A stretch of 64,000 bases of DNA from Microbacterium sp. LKL04 (GTDB taxonomy: Bacteria; Actinomycetota; Actinomycetes; Actinomycetales; Microbacteriaceae). Position 1 is the stretch's first letter. Each line of letters begins with the position of its first letter. The notes below the pieces were generated by a model. That model did no database searches, was not told the origin of the DNA, and saw only the letters and a list, made by a program, of their open reading frames with translations. The stretch is taken from assembly GCF_900102005.1 (NCBI RefSeq), contig NZ_LT627736.1, positions 2,232,001 through 2,296,000 on the forward strand, read 5' to 3'. Of this stretch, positions 1-9,429 are shown piece after piece. Position numbers and translations under genes: made by a program.

Positions 1-67
1 CGATCCGCTCGCGGTGGGGTACGTTTCCGGTACCGGCCCGTGCGGGCCGAAGGAGGACGAGGCGACG

Positions 68-1705
68 ATGCCCCTGTTCGAGATGGAAGCGACCCCGGCA
101 GGCCGGGTGCGCGTCTTCCTGCGGGCGCAGCTGCCTTTCGTCCTCGGCACGCTGGTCATCCTCGTCGTGGCGTTCATCGCCCAGCCCGATCGCTTGTCGA
201 CGCCCACGACGATCACGGCCTACGTGGTCATCGCCGCCGCGTCGGCCTCGGCTCTCGTCATCCCCTGGGAACGCATCTCGCGCGCGTGGATGATCACCGT
301 CGCGGTGGCCGACATCGTCGCGGTGGCGCTTCTGCGCGCCGAACTCATGACGTTCGTCCCGGCCGTCACCGTGCTGGCGCTGTTCCCGGTCCTGTGGCTC
401 GCCTACGGGTTCCCCTGGTACGGCATGGCGGTCGGGATCGTCGGATCGGTGTTCATCATCGCCTACCGCTTCGTCCACAGCGGGGCGTGGCCGGCGTCCG
501 CAGCCGAGTGGGCGAACATCTTCGCCTTCCCTGCCCTCATCGTCGGCATCGCGATCCTCGTCTTCGTCGCGGCACGACACCTCCGCCGTAACGCGCGGCG
601 CCTCGCCGAGTCGTTCCGTGCACAGGACGAGGCCCTGCGGGAGGCGAAGGATGCCGAGGCGATCGCTCTCGGCATCCTCAACACCGTCAACGCGGGCGTC
701 GCCTTCTACGACCAGGAGGGACGCTTGGACGTCGCGAATGCCCTGGCGCACCGGATGGTGGAGATGGTCGGCTTCCGCCTCGACGAGCCGCCCTACGCCG
801 GCGACGACGTGCTCGCCGAGGACCGCGTGAGCCGGATCCCGTACGACCAGCAGATCATCCCGCGGGCGCTGCGCGGCGAGACCATCGCCAATCACGTCGA
901 GTGGCTCGGTCCCGCGGGCGCGCAGGTCGCGATCCTGGCGTCCTCGGGACGCGTCCATAGCGAGGACGGCCGCCTGCTGGGCACCGTCATCGTCGCCTAC
1001 GACGTCACGGAACTCGCCGATGCGGTCGAGGTGCGCGAGCAGTTCCTCCGGACGGTGTCGCACGAACTGCGCACGCCGATCACGAGCATCACCGGCTTCC
1101 TCGATCTGCTCGCCGACGCCGCCGACCCGAGCGACGAGAAGCTGCAGCGCTACATCGAGATCGTCTCGCGTAAGACCGAGGACCTCTTCCACCGGGTCGG
1201 GGACCTCCTGAACGCGACCGACACGGTGAAGGAGTTGACGATCGCCCAGCTCGACATCGCGGCGATCGCGCGACACGCGGTCGACGAGGTGCGCGGCGCG
1301 GCATCCGCCCGCGGCATGCGCGTCGAGGTGGCGGGGCCGCCCGCGATCACGGCGGAAGGAGACGAACGTCAGCTCCTCGTCGGCGTGACCGAGCTCCTCA
1401 CCAACGCGATCAAGTTCGGCGACGCCGACAGCGTCGTCACCGTGACGACGCGGGCGAACGAGGAAGGCGTCGAGATCGCCGTGTCGAACAGGGGCGTGGG
1501 ACTCGACCACGCCGAGCAGCGGCGTGCCTTCGACCGCTTCTACCGGACGGCGGACGCCCGAGCGCGCCAAATCCAGGGCTTCGGGCTCGGACTGACGAAC
1601 CTCCGGGCGATCGTCGTCGCGCACGGCGGAAGCGTGCGGGTCGACAGCGCGCCGCACATGGGGGCGACCTTCACCGTCTGCCTGCCCCGGCGCACGAAGC
1701 GGTAG
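68..1705 (+). CDS. Membrane sensor histidine kinase with PAS-like domain
   Basis: 545 aa. The first ~175 residues hold about six hydrophobic segments, followed by a basic coiled linker, a PAS-like sensor region (about 200-315) and a complete HisKA/HATPase core. The phospho-acceptor is H332 in SHELRTPI, the N box is near residue 446 (LLTNAIKFG) and the G box near 504 (GFGLGLTNL). It should autophosphorylate in response to a membrane or cytoplasmic signal and pass phosphate to a response regulator. The ATG at 68 is preferred over an upstream in-frame GTG-type start at 14 because AAGGAGGA (49-56) sits at good spacing. No response regulator is adjacent, so within this window it is an orphan kinase. 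The ligand cannot be read from the sequence. Confidence 0.9.
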   Translation: MPLFEMEATPAGRVRVFLRAQLPFVLGTLVILVVAFIAQPDRLSTPTTITAYVVIAAASASALVIPWERISRAWMITVAVADIVAVALLRAELMTFVPAVTVLALFPVLWLAYGFPWYGMAVGIVGSVFIIAYRFVHSGAWPASAAEWANIFAFPALIVGIAILVFVAARHLRRNARRLAESFRAQDEALREAKDAEAIALGILNTVNAGVAFYDQEGRLDVANALAHRMVEMVGFRLDEPPYAGDDVLAEDRVSRIPYDQQIIPRALRGETIANHVEWLGPAGAQVAILASSGRVHSEDGRLLGTVIVAYDVTELADAVEVREQFLRTVSHELRTPITSITGFLDLLADAADPSDEKLQRYIEIVSRKTEDLFHRVGDLLNATDTVKELTIAQLDIAAIARHAVDEVRGAASARGMRVEVAGPPAITAEGDERQLLVGVTELLTNAIKFGDADSVVTVTTRANEEGVEIAVSNRGVGLDHAEQRRAFDRFYRTADARARQIQGFGLGLTNLRAIVVAHGGSVRVDSAPHMGATFTVCLPRRTKR

Positions 1706-1762
1706 ACCCCACACAGAGAATCGCCGCGGTCAACCCGCGACGCCGCGCGCGCGTTCGCCGGT

Positions 1763-1768
1763 TACGGT
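1763..1768 (+). promoter_or_regulatory. Leaderless -10 element (TACGGT) of the PKS operon
   Basis: TACGGT ends 6 nt before the ATG at 1775 and there is no Shine-Dalgarno sequence. This is the usual actinobacterial leaderless arrangement (TANNNT 6-7 nt upstream of the start), so the operon probably has its own promoter despite following the kinase closely. Confidence 0.5.
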
Positions 1769-1774
1769 GAGGCC

Positions 1775-2896
1775 ATGACCCCGCGCATCCTGTCGATCGG
1801 CACCGCCGTGCCCCGCGCCCGCCTGCGACAGGACGAGGTGCGCGACCTGTTCGCCGGGCAGCCCGGCGCCGACCGTCTGACGAAGCGACTGATCGGCGCC
1901 GCGTTCGACGCCTCCGCGATCGAAACGCGGCACACCGTGCTCGACGATCTGGCCGCCGCAGCGGCGGCGACCGCCCTCCCCCGCGAAGATGAGGGGATGC
2001 CGACGGTCACCGACACCGGCACTCTGCTGGCTCCGTCGACCGGCGCTCGCAACGACGCCTACATCCGTCTCGCGCCGCCGCTGTTCGCCGAGGCGGCGCG
2101 GAACGCCCTGGCCGCGGCATCCGTCGATCCTGCCGAGGTCACGCACGTCGTCACCGTCTCGTGCACGGGCATGTTCGCGCCGGGACCGGACTACCGCCTG
2201 GTGCGCGATCTCGGCCTCCCGACGACGGTCGCGCGGTCGCACCTCGGTTTCATGGGGTGCGCCGCTGCAGTGCCCGCTCTCCGGACCGCGAGCCAGATCT
2301 GCGCGGCCCACCCCGACGCGGTCGTGCTCGTCGTCTGCGCGGAGCTCTGCTCACTGCACGTGCGAACGCCGGCGGATCACGACGAGATCGTCTCGGCCTC
2401 CGTCTTCGCCGACGGCGCGGCCGCTGCTGTGGTCAGCGCGGATGTCGCCCGGGCGACCGGCGCGACGTTCGAGCTGGATCGGTTCGCGACCGTGCTGACC
2501 GACGAGGGCGAGAAGGACATGGCCTGGACGATCGGTGACACGGGGTTCGAGATGGTCCTGTCCGCCGAGGTGCCGCGCATCATCGGTCGGGAGATCCGCG
2601 GCGCGGTGGAGTCGTTCCTCGGCGACGAGGGCGTCGAGACCTGGGCCGTGCACCCCGGCGGCCGCAGCGTGCTCGACCGCGTCGAGAGCGGTCTCGACCT
2701 GCCGGGCGACGCCCTGACCGTCTCGCGTGACGTGCTGCGCGACTACGGCAACATGTCGAGCGCGACGATCCTGTTCATCCTGAAAGCACTGCTCGCAGCG
2801 GACCTCGCCGACGGCGACCGCGTGGCGACTCTCGCGTTCGGGCCCGGCCTGACGCTCGAGGCCGCTCGACTGACGTTCCGACGGGCCGCCGCGTGA
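1775..2896 (+). CDS. Type III polyketide synthase (chalcone/stilbene/alkylresorcinol synthase family)
   Basis: 373 aa, a normal length for the family. It shows the thiolase-fold Cys-His-Asn triad: C162 in GFMGCAAA, H293 in AVHPGG and N326 in YGNMSSAT. Family knowledge: these homodimers condense malonyl-CoA units onto an acyl-CoA starter and cyclise the product to resorcinols or pyrones. The gene opens a tight operon (GTGA overlap with the methyltransferase, whose end overlaps the monooxygenase by 8 bp). The same three functions occur in the Streptomyces griseus srs phenolic-lipid operon (SrsA-SrsB-SrsC), so an alkylresorcinol-type product is likely. Starter unit and ring type are not readable here. 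Confidence 0.92.
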   Translation: MTPRILSIGTAVPRARLRQDEVRDLFAGQPGADRLTKRLIGAAFDASAIETRHTVLDDLAAAAAATALPREDEGMPTVTDTGTLLAPSTGARNDAYIRLAPPLFAEAARNALAAASVDPAEVTHVVTVSCTGMFAPGPDYRLVRDLGLPTTVARSHLGFMGCAAAVPALRTASQICAAHPDAVVLVVCAELCSLHVRTPADHDEIVSASVFADGAAAAVVSADVARATGATFELDRFATVLTDEGEKDMAWTIGDTGFEMVLSAEVPRIIGREIRGAVESFLGDEGVETWAVHPGGRSVLDRVESGLDLPGDALTVSRDVLRDYGNMSSATILFILKALLAADLADGDRVATLAFGPGLTLEAARLTFRRAAA

Positions 2897-3585
2897 ACCT
2901 CGCCGCGCGCGACACCGCGCTTCAGGAGCTGATGGACGACCCCGCGTGCGACCCCGTCGCCCTCGCCGCGACCCTGCGCCGGTTCGATCTCGTGAACCGC
3001 GCGATCGGCGGGTGGGGCAGGGTCTGGCGACGCGGCATCCGTCCCCGCCTCAGGGACCTCGGACGACCGGCGCGCGTGCTCGACGTCGGCAGCGGGGGCG
3101 GCGACGTGGTCGCGCGGCTCGCCGAGTGGGCGGAGCGCGACGGTCTCGAGGTCACGTGGCTCGGGATCGATCCCGACCCGCGCGCGCTCGAGGTCGCCCG
3201 GACGCGCGAGAGCGCGACCGTGTCGTTCGCCGCGACGGATGCCGCCGGGCTCCGGGATGCCGGCGAGACGTTCGACCTCGTGCTGTCCAACCACGTGCTC
3301 CACCATCTGGACGCCGAGGAGCTCGCGGGTTTCGCCGACGACACGCGCGCGCTGTCGTCGGGAACCGTCATGCACGCCGACATCGAGCGCGGACCGCTCG
3401 CGTATGCGCTGTACGGCATAGGCATCACAGCGCTCGAACGGGGAACCTTCCTCCGTACCGACGGCCTGCGGTCGATCCGCAGGAGCTATCGGGCGGGAGA
3501 GCTCGAGCAGGCGCTCGGGGCGCCGTGGCGCGTGGCGTCGCCGGCTCCGTTCCGGCTCCTCGCGGTGGCGGACGGCGATGCCTGA
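2893..3585 (+). CDS. Class I SAM-dependent methyltransferase of the polyketide operon
   Basis: 230 aa. SAM-binding motif I is VLDVGSGGGDV from residue 62, followed by an acidic residue in IDPDPRAL and a motif LSNHVLHHL typical of small-molecule methyltransferases. The GTG start at 2893 overlaps the synthase stop in a GTGA tetranucleotide, so the two are translationally coupled. By analogy with SrsB it would methylate the resorcinol ring or a hydroxyl. The exact acceptor position is inference. Confidence 0.85.
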   Translation: MNLAARDTALQELMDDPACDPVALAATLRRFDLVNRAIGGWGRVWRRGIRPRLRDLGRPARVLDVGSGGGDVVARLAEWAERDGLEVTWLGIDPDPRALEVARTRESATVSFAATDAAGLRDAGETFDLVLSNHVLHHLDAEELAGFADDTRALSSGTVMHADIERGPLAYALYGIGITALERGTFLRTDGLRSIRRSYRAGELEQALGAPWRVASPAPFRLLAVADGDA

Positions 3586-4705
3586 GGTCCTCGTCGTCGG
3601 AGCGGGTCCCGTGGGCACGCTGTTGGCCGCTGAACTCACGCGCTTCGGCGTCGACGTCGCGGTCCTCGAGCGACGGCCGGCCGCCGGTGGCGGCTCCCGC
3701 GCGATCGGACTGCACGCGCCGACGCTCGCGGCTCTCGAGTCCGGAGGTGCGACCGAGCGGATCCTGACCCGCGCCGTCCGAGTGCGTCGCGGCGAGGCCC
3801 GCACCAACGGGAGAACGTTGGGTGTCGTCGATTTCGGCCGCCTCGACGCGCGGCATCCGTACGTCGCAACGCTGCCGCAGGGTGAGACCGAAGCCGCACT
3901 GCGCGGTGACGGTCCGGAGCCTGAGCGCGGTCTGACGGTGACGCGCGTGACGCGCGACCGCGACCGGGTGCGCGTCGAGACCGACCACGGCGAGCGCGTC
4001 GCGCCGATCGTGGTCATGGCCGGCGGGGTGGGCGCGCGGGGCCTGGTGTTCCGCTCGACGGCGCTGCGACGGACCGCATACCCGGACCGGTATCTGATGA
4101 CGGATGCCGCCCTCCCGCCGCGCGAGGACGCCGAGACCGCGGTCGTCCATCTCGCACCCGGAGGGGTGCTCGAGTCCTTCCCGCTGCCCGACGGGCAGCG
4201 CCGCTTCGTCGCGTGGGATGCAGGCGGATCGCGCGAGCCGCACGCTCTCACGGCACGGTTGCGCGAGGCCATGCGCGAGCGAGGCGAGAGCGAAGCCGCC
4301 GAGCTGGTCACCTCCGCGACCGAGTTCGGCGTGCGACGGGTGCTGGCACCCGCGCTGCGCCGCGATCGGCTGTTCGTGATCGGCGACGCGGCCCACGAGA
4401 TCAGTCCGATCGGCGGGCAGGGCCTGAATCTCGGACTGCTGGATGCCGCGACCCTTGCCCCGCTGCTCGCGGCGTGGACTCGGCTGGGGTCAGCGCCCGA
4501 ATCGGATCTCGCCGAGTGGGAACGGGATCGCCTCCGCTCGGCCCGCGTGGCCGGACGGCTCGCCGCCGTGAACATGGGCCTCGGCCGTCCGGTGGCGCGA
4601 CGTGCGCACGCGGTGCGGTCGCGGGTGCTCGGCTCCGTGCTCACCGCGACCGGGTCGCTGGTCCCGCACGCCTACGCGATGGGTCTCGACGCCGCCGGGC
4701 GGTGA
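3578..4705 (+). CDS. FAD-dependent monooxygenase/hydroxylase of the polyketide operon
   Basis: 375 aa. The N-terminal Rossmann motif is VVGAGPVGTLLAAEL followed by the ribose-binding Glu in VLERRP; the second FAD motif is IGDAAHEISPIGGQG near residue 268. This is the p-hydroxybenzoate-hydroxylase-like fold, which uses NAD(P)H and O2 to hydroxylate phenols. The start overlaps the methyltransferase end by 8 bp. As with SrsC, it probably oxidises the ring towards a hydroquinone or quinone. It converges on the UbiA-family gene with only about 25 bp between stops. Confidence 0.87.
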   Translation: MPEVLVVGAGPVGTLLAAELTRFGVDVAVLERRPAAGGGSRAIGLHAPTLAALESGGATERILTRAVRVRRGEARTNGRTLGVVDFGRLDARHPYVATLPQGETEAALRGDGPEPERGLTVTRVTRDRDRVRVETDHGERVAPIVVMAGGVGARGLVFRSTALRRTAYPDRYLMTDAALPPREDAETAVVHLAPGGVLESFPLPDGQRRFVAWDAGGSREPHALTARLREAMRERGESEAAELVTSATEFGVRRVLAPALRRDRLFVIGDAAHEISPIGGQGLNLGLLDAATLAPLLAAWTRLGSAPESDLAEWERDRLRSARVAGRLAAVNMGLGRPVARRAHAVRSRVLGSVLTATGSLVPHAYAMGLDAAGR

Positions 4706-4730
4706 AGGTCGGGGTACGACAGCGCGTGGA

Positions 4731-5561
4731 TCATGCCGTGCCGGAGGCGACCACGAGCTGGAGGGCGAGGACGAGTGCGGCACCCATCACGAGGCGGAAT
4801 CCCGAGCGATCGGCGCCGCGCCGCCGCATCCTGATCATCACGGCCCCGGCGATAACGATCACAGCCACCGCGAAGAGGGCCATCACGACCGGAGCGGCGC
4901 CCTCGATCAGACTGCCGACGAGGACGGCGATCGCAGCGATGACGATTCCGGCGACGGCCAGGACGACGGATGCCGAGGGTCCGATCCGGTGCGGCAGCCC
5001 GCGGACGCCCGTGCGCCGGTCGTCCTCGAGATCGGGCAGGACATTCGTGAGGTGCACGGCCGCGCCGAGCATCGCACCGGCGAACGACGCCCAGACGGCT
5101 GCGGTCTGCGGGACCGGCGCGGAGAGGGTCGCGAGTGAGGGGAAGATCCCGAAGCTGACGAGGAAAGGGACGAGCGAGAGGGGTGTCGCTTTCAGGCCCG
5201 CGTTGTAGCTCCACGCGAAGGCCAGGGCGATGACGTGGGCGATGAGCATGGCCCAGCCGAGGACCGCGGACAGGATGAGGGCCACCCCGAGCGCGATGAG
5301 CGCTGCGATCCACGCCGTGCGGACCCGGGTGTCGCCTCGGACGAGCGGCTTGTCGGCCCGCCCGACGGTCGCGTCGCGGAACAGGTCGATCGCGTCGTTC
5401 GACAGCCCGACGAAGATCTGACCCGCGAACACCGCGACGACCAGAACGACGATCCGCCACGGCTCCAACCCGGCAGCGACGCCGAGAGCGAGAGACAGGA
5501 CCGTGACGACGAGCGAGGGACCCGGGTGAGTGGCACCCCACAGGGCCCGAACGGTTCGCAT
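4731..5561 (-). CDS. UbiA-family membrane prenyltransferase
   Basis: 276 aa, almost wholly hydrophobic (8-9 membrane segments). It carries both Asp-rich motifs of UbiA enzymes: NDAIDLFRD in the first half and LPDLEDDRRTG in the second, which bind Mg-diphosphate. Family role: transfer of an isoprenoid chain to an aromatic acceptor. The ATG at 5561 is chosen because AAAGGA lies 6 nt upstream; an in-frame GTG at 5576 would include that site. Its convergent position next to a polyketide-synthase/methyltransferase/hydroxylase operon suggests the phenolic product is prenylated, which would extend the srs-like pathway. A housekeeping UbiA role is the alternative. Confidence 0.85.
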   Translation of the reverse strand: MRTVRALWGATHPGPSLVVTVLSLALGVAAGLEPWRIVVLVVAVFAGQIFVGLSNDAIDLFRDATVGRADKPLVRGDTRVRTAWIAALIALGVALILSAVLGWAMLIAHVIALAFAWSYNAGLKATPLSLVPFLVSFGIFPSLATLSAPVPQTAAVWASFAGAMLGAAVHLTNVLPDLEDDRRTGVRGLPHRIGPSASVVLAVAGIVIAAIAVLVGSLIEGAAPVVMALFAVAVIVIAGAVMIRMRRRGADRSGFRLVMGAALVLALQLVVASGTA

Positions 5562-5727
5562 GCTCGATCCTTTCACGCCTGAGACAGGGCGCGGCCGGGG
5601 GGTCGCTCAGGTCCCACGTCGGCCGGGCGGATAGGTGAGAGCTTTCTCATTCTGGGGGTTGTTCATAACGGGTGGTTTCGGTGATTTTCGGGGTCTGAAT
5701 GTCGGTGGTTGGTGCGAGAGTGCAGGT

Positions 5728-7044
5728 ATGACGGAACCGATGGAAACCCCCGGTGGAGAGTCATATCTCGCCACCGTCGCGGGGATCGTCGCGGACGTCG
5801 AAGACGTGGGCCGCCGGATCGCTGCGGGGCAGATCGCGGAGCTTCGCGTGCTTGCCGCTGCCGGGCGGTTGGCTGATGCGCAGGGCGCACCCCGGAACGC
5901 GAGAGTTCAGGTGCACGACATGGTGCTCCGGTCGATCTCTGCCGAGGTCGCCGGGGTGATGCGGCTCACCGACCGGGCGGTTCAGCGGCGGATCGGTGAG
6001 GCTCGGACCATCATCGAAGGGTTCCCCGCTGCGGTAGCAGCGTGGGAATCAGGGCGGATCGTCCGAGGCCATGTGAAAGCGATCGTCGACGCCGGGCTGA
6101 ACTTGCCCGGAGGAATGTGGGCGGAGTTCGAGGCCATCGCGATCGAACGTTGCGACGGCGAGACGCCGAACCGGGTGCGGGGTGAGCTCGAGATCCTTGC
6201 GCACCGGATGCACCCACGATCGTTCGCGGAACGACATGAAGAGGCTTCGGCGGGTCGGTGCGTGCGACTCATGCCCGGGCGCGATGGCATGTCGGATCTG
6301 ATCGCCACTTTGCCGACCGTGATCGCGGAGGGGATCCACGACCGACTGACACAGCAGGCACGGGCGGTCATCGACACCCGGGGCGAACGATCGGCTGACT
6401 CCGATGTCGTCGCGACCGACGCGCGCTCGACGGACCAGGTCCGCGCCGACGTGTTCGCCGACCTGCTCCTCGCGGGTACCCCGGCGCTCGACGACACCCG
6501 CGACACCACCGCCGGACCCCTCGGGGCGATCCGCGCACGCGTGCAGGTACTCGTCCCCGCGGCGACGCTCACCGGTGCCGATGATGGGCCGTGCGATCTC
6601 GCCGGCCGCTCGCCGATCGACCCCGCGACCGCACGGGTGCTGGCCGGTGCGACCGGAATCTGGGAACGCCTGTTCCACGACCCGACGACCGACGTCACCG
6701 TCGCGACCGACTCCTACCGTGTTCCCTCGGGGATGCGCAGGTTCCTGCAAGCCCGCGACCAGCATTGCCGGTTCCCCGGATGCCGGGTCGCGGCCATCCG
6801 CTGCGAGGTCGACCACACCCACGACCACGCCCTCGGCGGGAAAACAGAACTGAGCAACCTCGCCCACCTGTGCCAGCGGCATCATTCGATGAAGCAGTTC
6901 ACCGCCTGGCGGGTCCGACAACTCCAGGGTGGTGTCCTCGAATGGACCTCACCCCTCGGCAGGACCTACAGAGAAGACGCCCCCACCCCGGCCGTCGCCT
7001 TCACCCCTGCCACAGCACAACCCGGAGACCCGGCACCGTTCTGA
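5728..7044 (+). CDS. DUF222 / HNH endonuclease domain protein (13E12-like)
   Basis: 438 aa. A long helical DUF222-type region (about 30-330) is followed by a C-terminal HNH nuclease: CRFPGC, then EVDHTHDHALGG, LSNLAHLC and QRHHSMK, giving two Cys pairs and the catalytic His. Such proteins are multi-copy in Microbacteriaceae and mycobacteria and their role is unproven (suspected mobile or self-splicing-associated nucleases). The ATG at 5728 is chosen as the start where DUF222 homology begins; the upstream extension to 5635 is low-complexity. It stands alone, with 166 bp upstream and 122 bp downstream showing no recognisable element. Confidence 0.85.
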   Translation: MTEPMETPGGESYLATVAGIVADVEDVGRRIAAGQIAELRVLAAAGRLADAQGAPRNARVQVHDMVLRSISAEVAGVMRLTDRAVQRRIGEARTIIEGFPAAVAAWESGRIVRGHVKAIVDAGLNLPGGMWAEFEAIAIERCDGETPNRVRGELEILAHRMHPRSFAERHEEASAGRCVRLMPGRDGMSDLIATLPTVIAEGIHDRLTQQARAVIDTRGERSADSDVVATDARSTDQVRADVFADLLLAGTPALDDTRDTTAGPLGAIRARVQVLVPAATLTGADDGPCDLAGRSPIDPATARVLAGATGIWERLFHDPTTDVTVATDSYRVPSGMRRFLQARDQHCRFPGCRVAAIRCEVDHTHDHALGGKTELSNLAHLCQRHHSMKQFTAWRVRQLQGGVLEWTSPLGRTYREDAPTPAVAFTPATAQPGDPAPF

Positions 7045-7166
7045 GGCTTCGGCGTGCGCTGAGGTCGCGCAGCGCCCGCCCAACGGTCCTCGTGTGGGAC
7101 GATGCGGGTCGGTTTCGGTCGACTCACGTCCCGGAGACAGCATCGTGTGCAGCGAGACGAGCATCA

Positions 7167-9377
7167 TCAGTCGAGCAGCTCCGCCTCGATGACGTCGTCA
7201 CCGGACTCCTCCGGAGGTGTCGGCCCACTGCTCGTCAGCACCAGCTGCGACCCGTCGACCGCGACATCCACCCGCACCACGTCGCCGTCGTGCACACCAC
7301 CCGAGAGCAGCGCCATTGCCAACCGGTCCTGGATCTCGGACTGGATCAAGCGCCGCAGCGGCCGCGCCCCGAACAGCGGATCGTACCCGCGCTCGGCGAG
7401 CCACGCCCGCGCATCCGGCGTCACCGCCAGCGTCAACCGGCGAGCGTGCAGCCTCCGCTGCAGCGCATCGACCGCCAGCTCCACGATCTGCGCGAGATCC
7501 GACTCTGTCAGTGGCGTGAACATCACGACGTCGTCGAGACGGTTCAGGAACTCCGGCCGGAACGCCTGCCGAACCATGGCCATGACCTGGTCGCGCTTGC
7601 GCTCGTCCGTCAGCGTCGGATCGATCAGCACCGGCGACCCGATGTTGCTCGTCAGGATCAGGATCGTGTTCGTGAAATCGACCGTCCGGCCCTGACCGTC
7701 GGTCAACCGGCCGTCATCGAGCACCTGCAGCAGCACATCGAACACCTCGGGGTGCGCCTTCTCGACCTCGTCGAGCAACACCACCGAGTACGGCCGGCGC
7801 CGCACCGCCTCGGTCAGCTGACCACCCTGCTCGTACCCGACGTACCCCGGCGGGGCTCCGACGAGTCGCGCGACAGCGTGCTTCTCGCCGTACTCGCTCA
7901 TGTCGATGCGCACCATCGCGCGCTCGTCGTCGAACAGGAACTCCGCGAGCGCCTTGGCGAGCTCGGTCTTGCCGACGCCCGTCGGCCCCAGGAACAGGAA
8001 CGACCCCGTCGGCCGATTCGGGTCGCTGATCCCCGCCCGCGATCGGCGCACGGCATCCGCCACCGTCTTCACGGCCGGCTTCTGTCCGATCAACCGCTTT
8101 CCGAGCTCCGACTCGAGGTGCACCAGTCGGGCGCTCTCGCTCTGGAGCAGACGTCCGACCGGGATGCCGGTCCACGCCGCGATGACCTCCGCGATGTCCT
8201 CGTCGGTCACCCGGTCGCCCACCATGCGCTCGGCGCCGTCGCCCGCCGCGCCCTCGGCACGCTCCGCCTCGGCGAGCTTGCGCTCGAGCGCAGGGATCTC
8301 CGCGTACAGCAACCGCGACGCACGCTCAAGGTCGCCCTCGCGCTGCGCGCGCTCCGCCTCGACGCGCAACGCATCGAGCCGGGTCTTGTAGTCGCCGACC
8401 GCGTTCAGCGACGCGCGCTCACGCTCCCACCGCGCCTGCAGTTCGTCGAGCTCCTGCTGCACCTTCACGAGTTGGTCGCGGAGCGCCGCGAGACGCTCCT
8501 TCGACGCGTCGTCCTTCTCCTTCTTCAGCGCCAGCTCCTCGAGCTTCAGCCTGTCCGCGTGCCGGCGCAGCTCGTCGATCTCGAGCGGCGCCGAGTCGAT
8601 CTCCATACGCAGCCGCGACGCCGCCTCATCGATGAGGTCGATCGCCTTGTCCGGAAGCTGTCGCGCCGGGATGTACCGGTGCGACAGAGCCGCCGCCGCC
8701 ACGAGGGCGCCATCCGAGATCGCCACCTTATGGTGCGCCTCGTACCGCTCCTTCAGTCCGCGGAGGATCGCGATCGTGTCCTCGACGCTCGGCTCGCCGA
8801 CGTACACCTGCTGGAAGCGCCGCTCCAAAGCGGCATCCTTCTCGATGAACTCGCGGTACTCGTCGAGGGTCGTCGCACCGATCAGGCGCAGCTCACCGCG
8901 CGCGAGCATGGGCTTCAGCATGTTGGATGCCGCGACAGAGCCCTCGCCGCCGCCGGCACCCATGAGGGTGTGCAGCTCGTCGATGAAGGTGATCACCCGA
9001 CCCTCGGACTCGGTGATCTCCTTCAGCACGCTCTTCAGCCGCTCCTCGAACTGCCCGCGGTACATCGCCCCGGCCACGAGCGCGGAGATGTCGAGCGCGA
9101 TGAGCTCCTTGCCCTTCAGCGACTCGGCGACGTCGCCCGCGACGATGCGCTGCGCGAGCCCTTCGACCACCGCGGTCTTGCCGACGCCCGGCTCACCGAT
9201 GAGCACCGGGTTGTTCTTCGTGCGGCGTGTGAGCACCTGACTGACGCGGCGGATCTCGCCGTCGCGGCCGATGACGGGGTCGAGCTTGCCCTGCCGCGCA
9301 CGGTCGGTGAGGTTGATGCCGAACTGCTCGAGGGCGCTGCCCTGCTCCCCCTGCCCGGGGGCCGGTTGTGCGTTCAT
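7167..9377 (-). CDS. clpB: ClpB-type AAA+ disaggregase lacking the N-domain
   Basis: 736 aa, against about 850-870 for standard ClpB. It starts directly with the linker to NBD1, so the Clp_N double repeat is absent. NBD1 Walker A is [10 protein letters not shown] at 61-70; the coiled-coil M-domain spans roughly 270-400; NBD2 Walker A ([10 protein letters not shown]) begins at residue 464. The M-domain identifies it as ClpB rather than ClpA or ClpC. It resolubilises aggregates with DnaK-DnaJ-GrpE. Two adjacent ATGs (9380, 9377) follow AGGAG (9384-9388); the inner one has the better 6-nt spacing. A HAIR operator at 9405-9425 places it under HspR. Confidence 0.93.
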   Translation of the reverse strand: MNAQPAPGQGEQGSALEQFGINLTDRARQGKLDPVIGRDGEIRRVSQVLTRRTKNNPVLIGEPGVGKTAVVEGLAQRIVAGDVAESLKGKELIALDISALVAGAMYRGQFEERLKSVLKEITESEGRVITFIDELHTLMGAGGGEGSVAASNMLKPMLARGELRLIGATTLDEYREFIEKDAALERRFQQVYVGEPSVEDTIAILRGLKERYEAHHKVAISDGALVAAAALSHRYIPARQLPDKAIDLIDEAASRLRMEIDSAPLEIDELRRHADRLKLEELALKKEKDDASKERLAALRDQLVKVQQELDELQARWERERASLNAVGDYKTRLDALRVEAERAQREGDLERASRLLYAEIPALERKLAEAERAEGAAGDGAERMVGDRVTDEDIAEVIAAWTGIPVGRLLQSESARLVHLESELGKRLIGQKPAVKTVADAVRRSRAGISDPNRPTGSFLFLGPTGVGKTELAKALAEFLFDDERAMVRIDMSEYGEKHAVARLVGAPPGYVGYEQGGQLTEAVRRRPYSVVLLDEVEKAHPEVFDVLLQVLDDGRLTDGQGRTVDFTNTILILTSNIGSPVLIDPTLTDERKRDQVMAMVRQAFRPEFLNRLDDVVMFTPLTESDLAQIVELAVDALQRRLHARRLTLAVTPDARAWLAERGYDPLFGARPLRRLIQSEIQDRLAMALLSGGVHDGDVVRVDVAVDGSQLVLTSSGPTPPEESGDDVIEAELLD

Positions 9378-9404
9378 CATCTGCTCCTGAAGGATCGAGA
9401 GAAA

Positions 9405-9425
9405 CTTGAGTCCGTCTGGCTCAAC
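9405..9425. promoter_or_regulatory. HAIR operator (HspR site) upstream of clpB
   Basis: CTTGAGT-N7-GCTCAAC matches the HspR inverted repeat CTTGAGT-N7-ACTCAAG in 12 of 14 arm positions. It lies 25 nt upstream of the clpB start region, inside the 49-bp gap after the glxA-like gene, and suits repression by the HspR encoded at 15550-15984. Confidence 0.85.
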
Positions 9426-9429
9426 TTTA

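Noticed and set aside
2743..4644. 633-codon antisense frame over the methyltransferase and monooxygenase
   Set aside because: Arg/Ser-rich translation with no motif, opposite three genes with catalytic residues.
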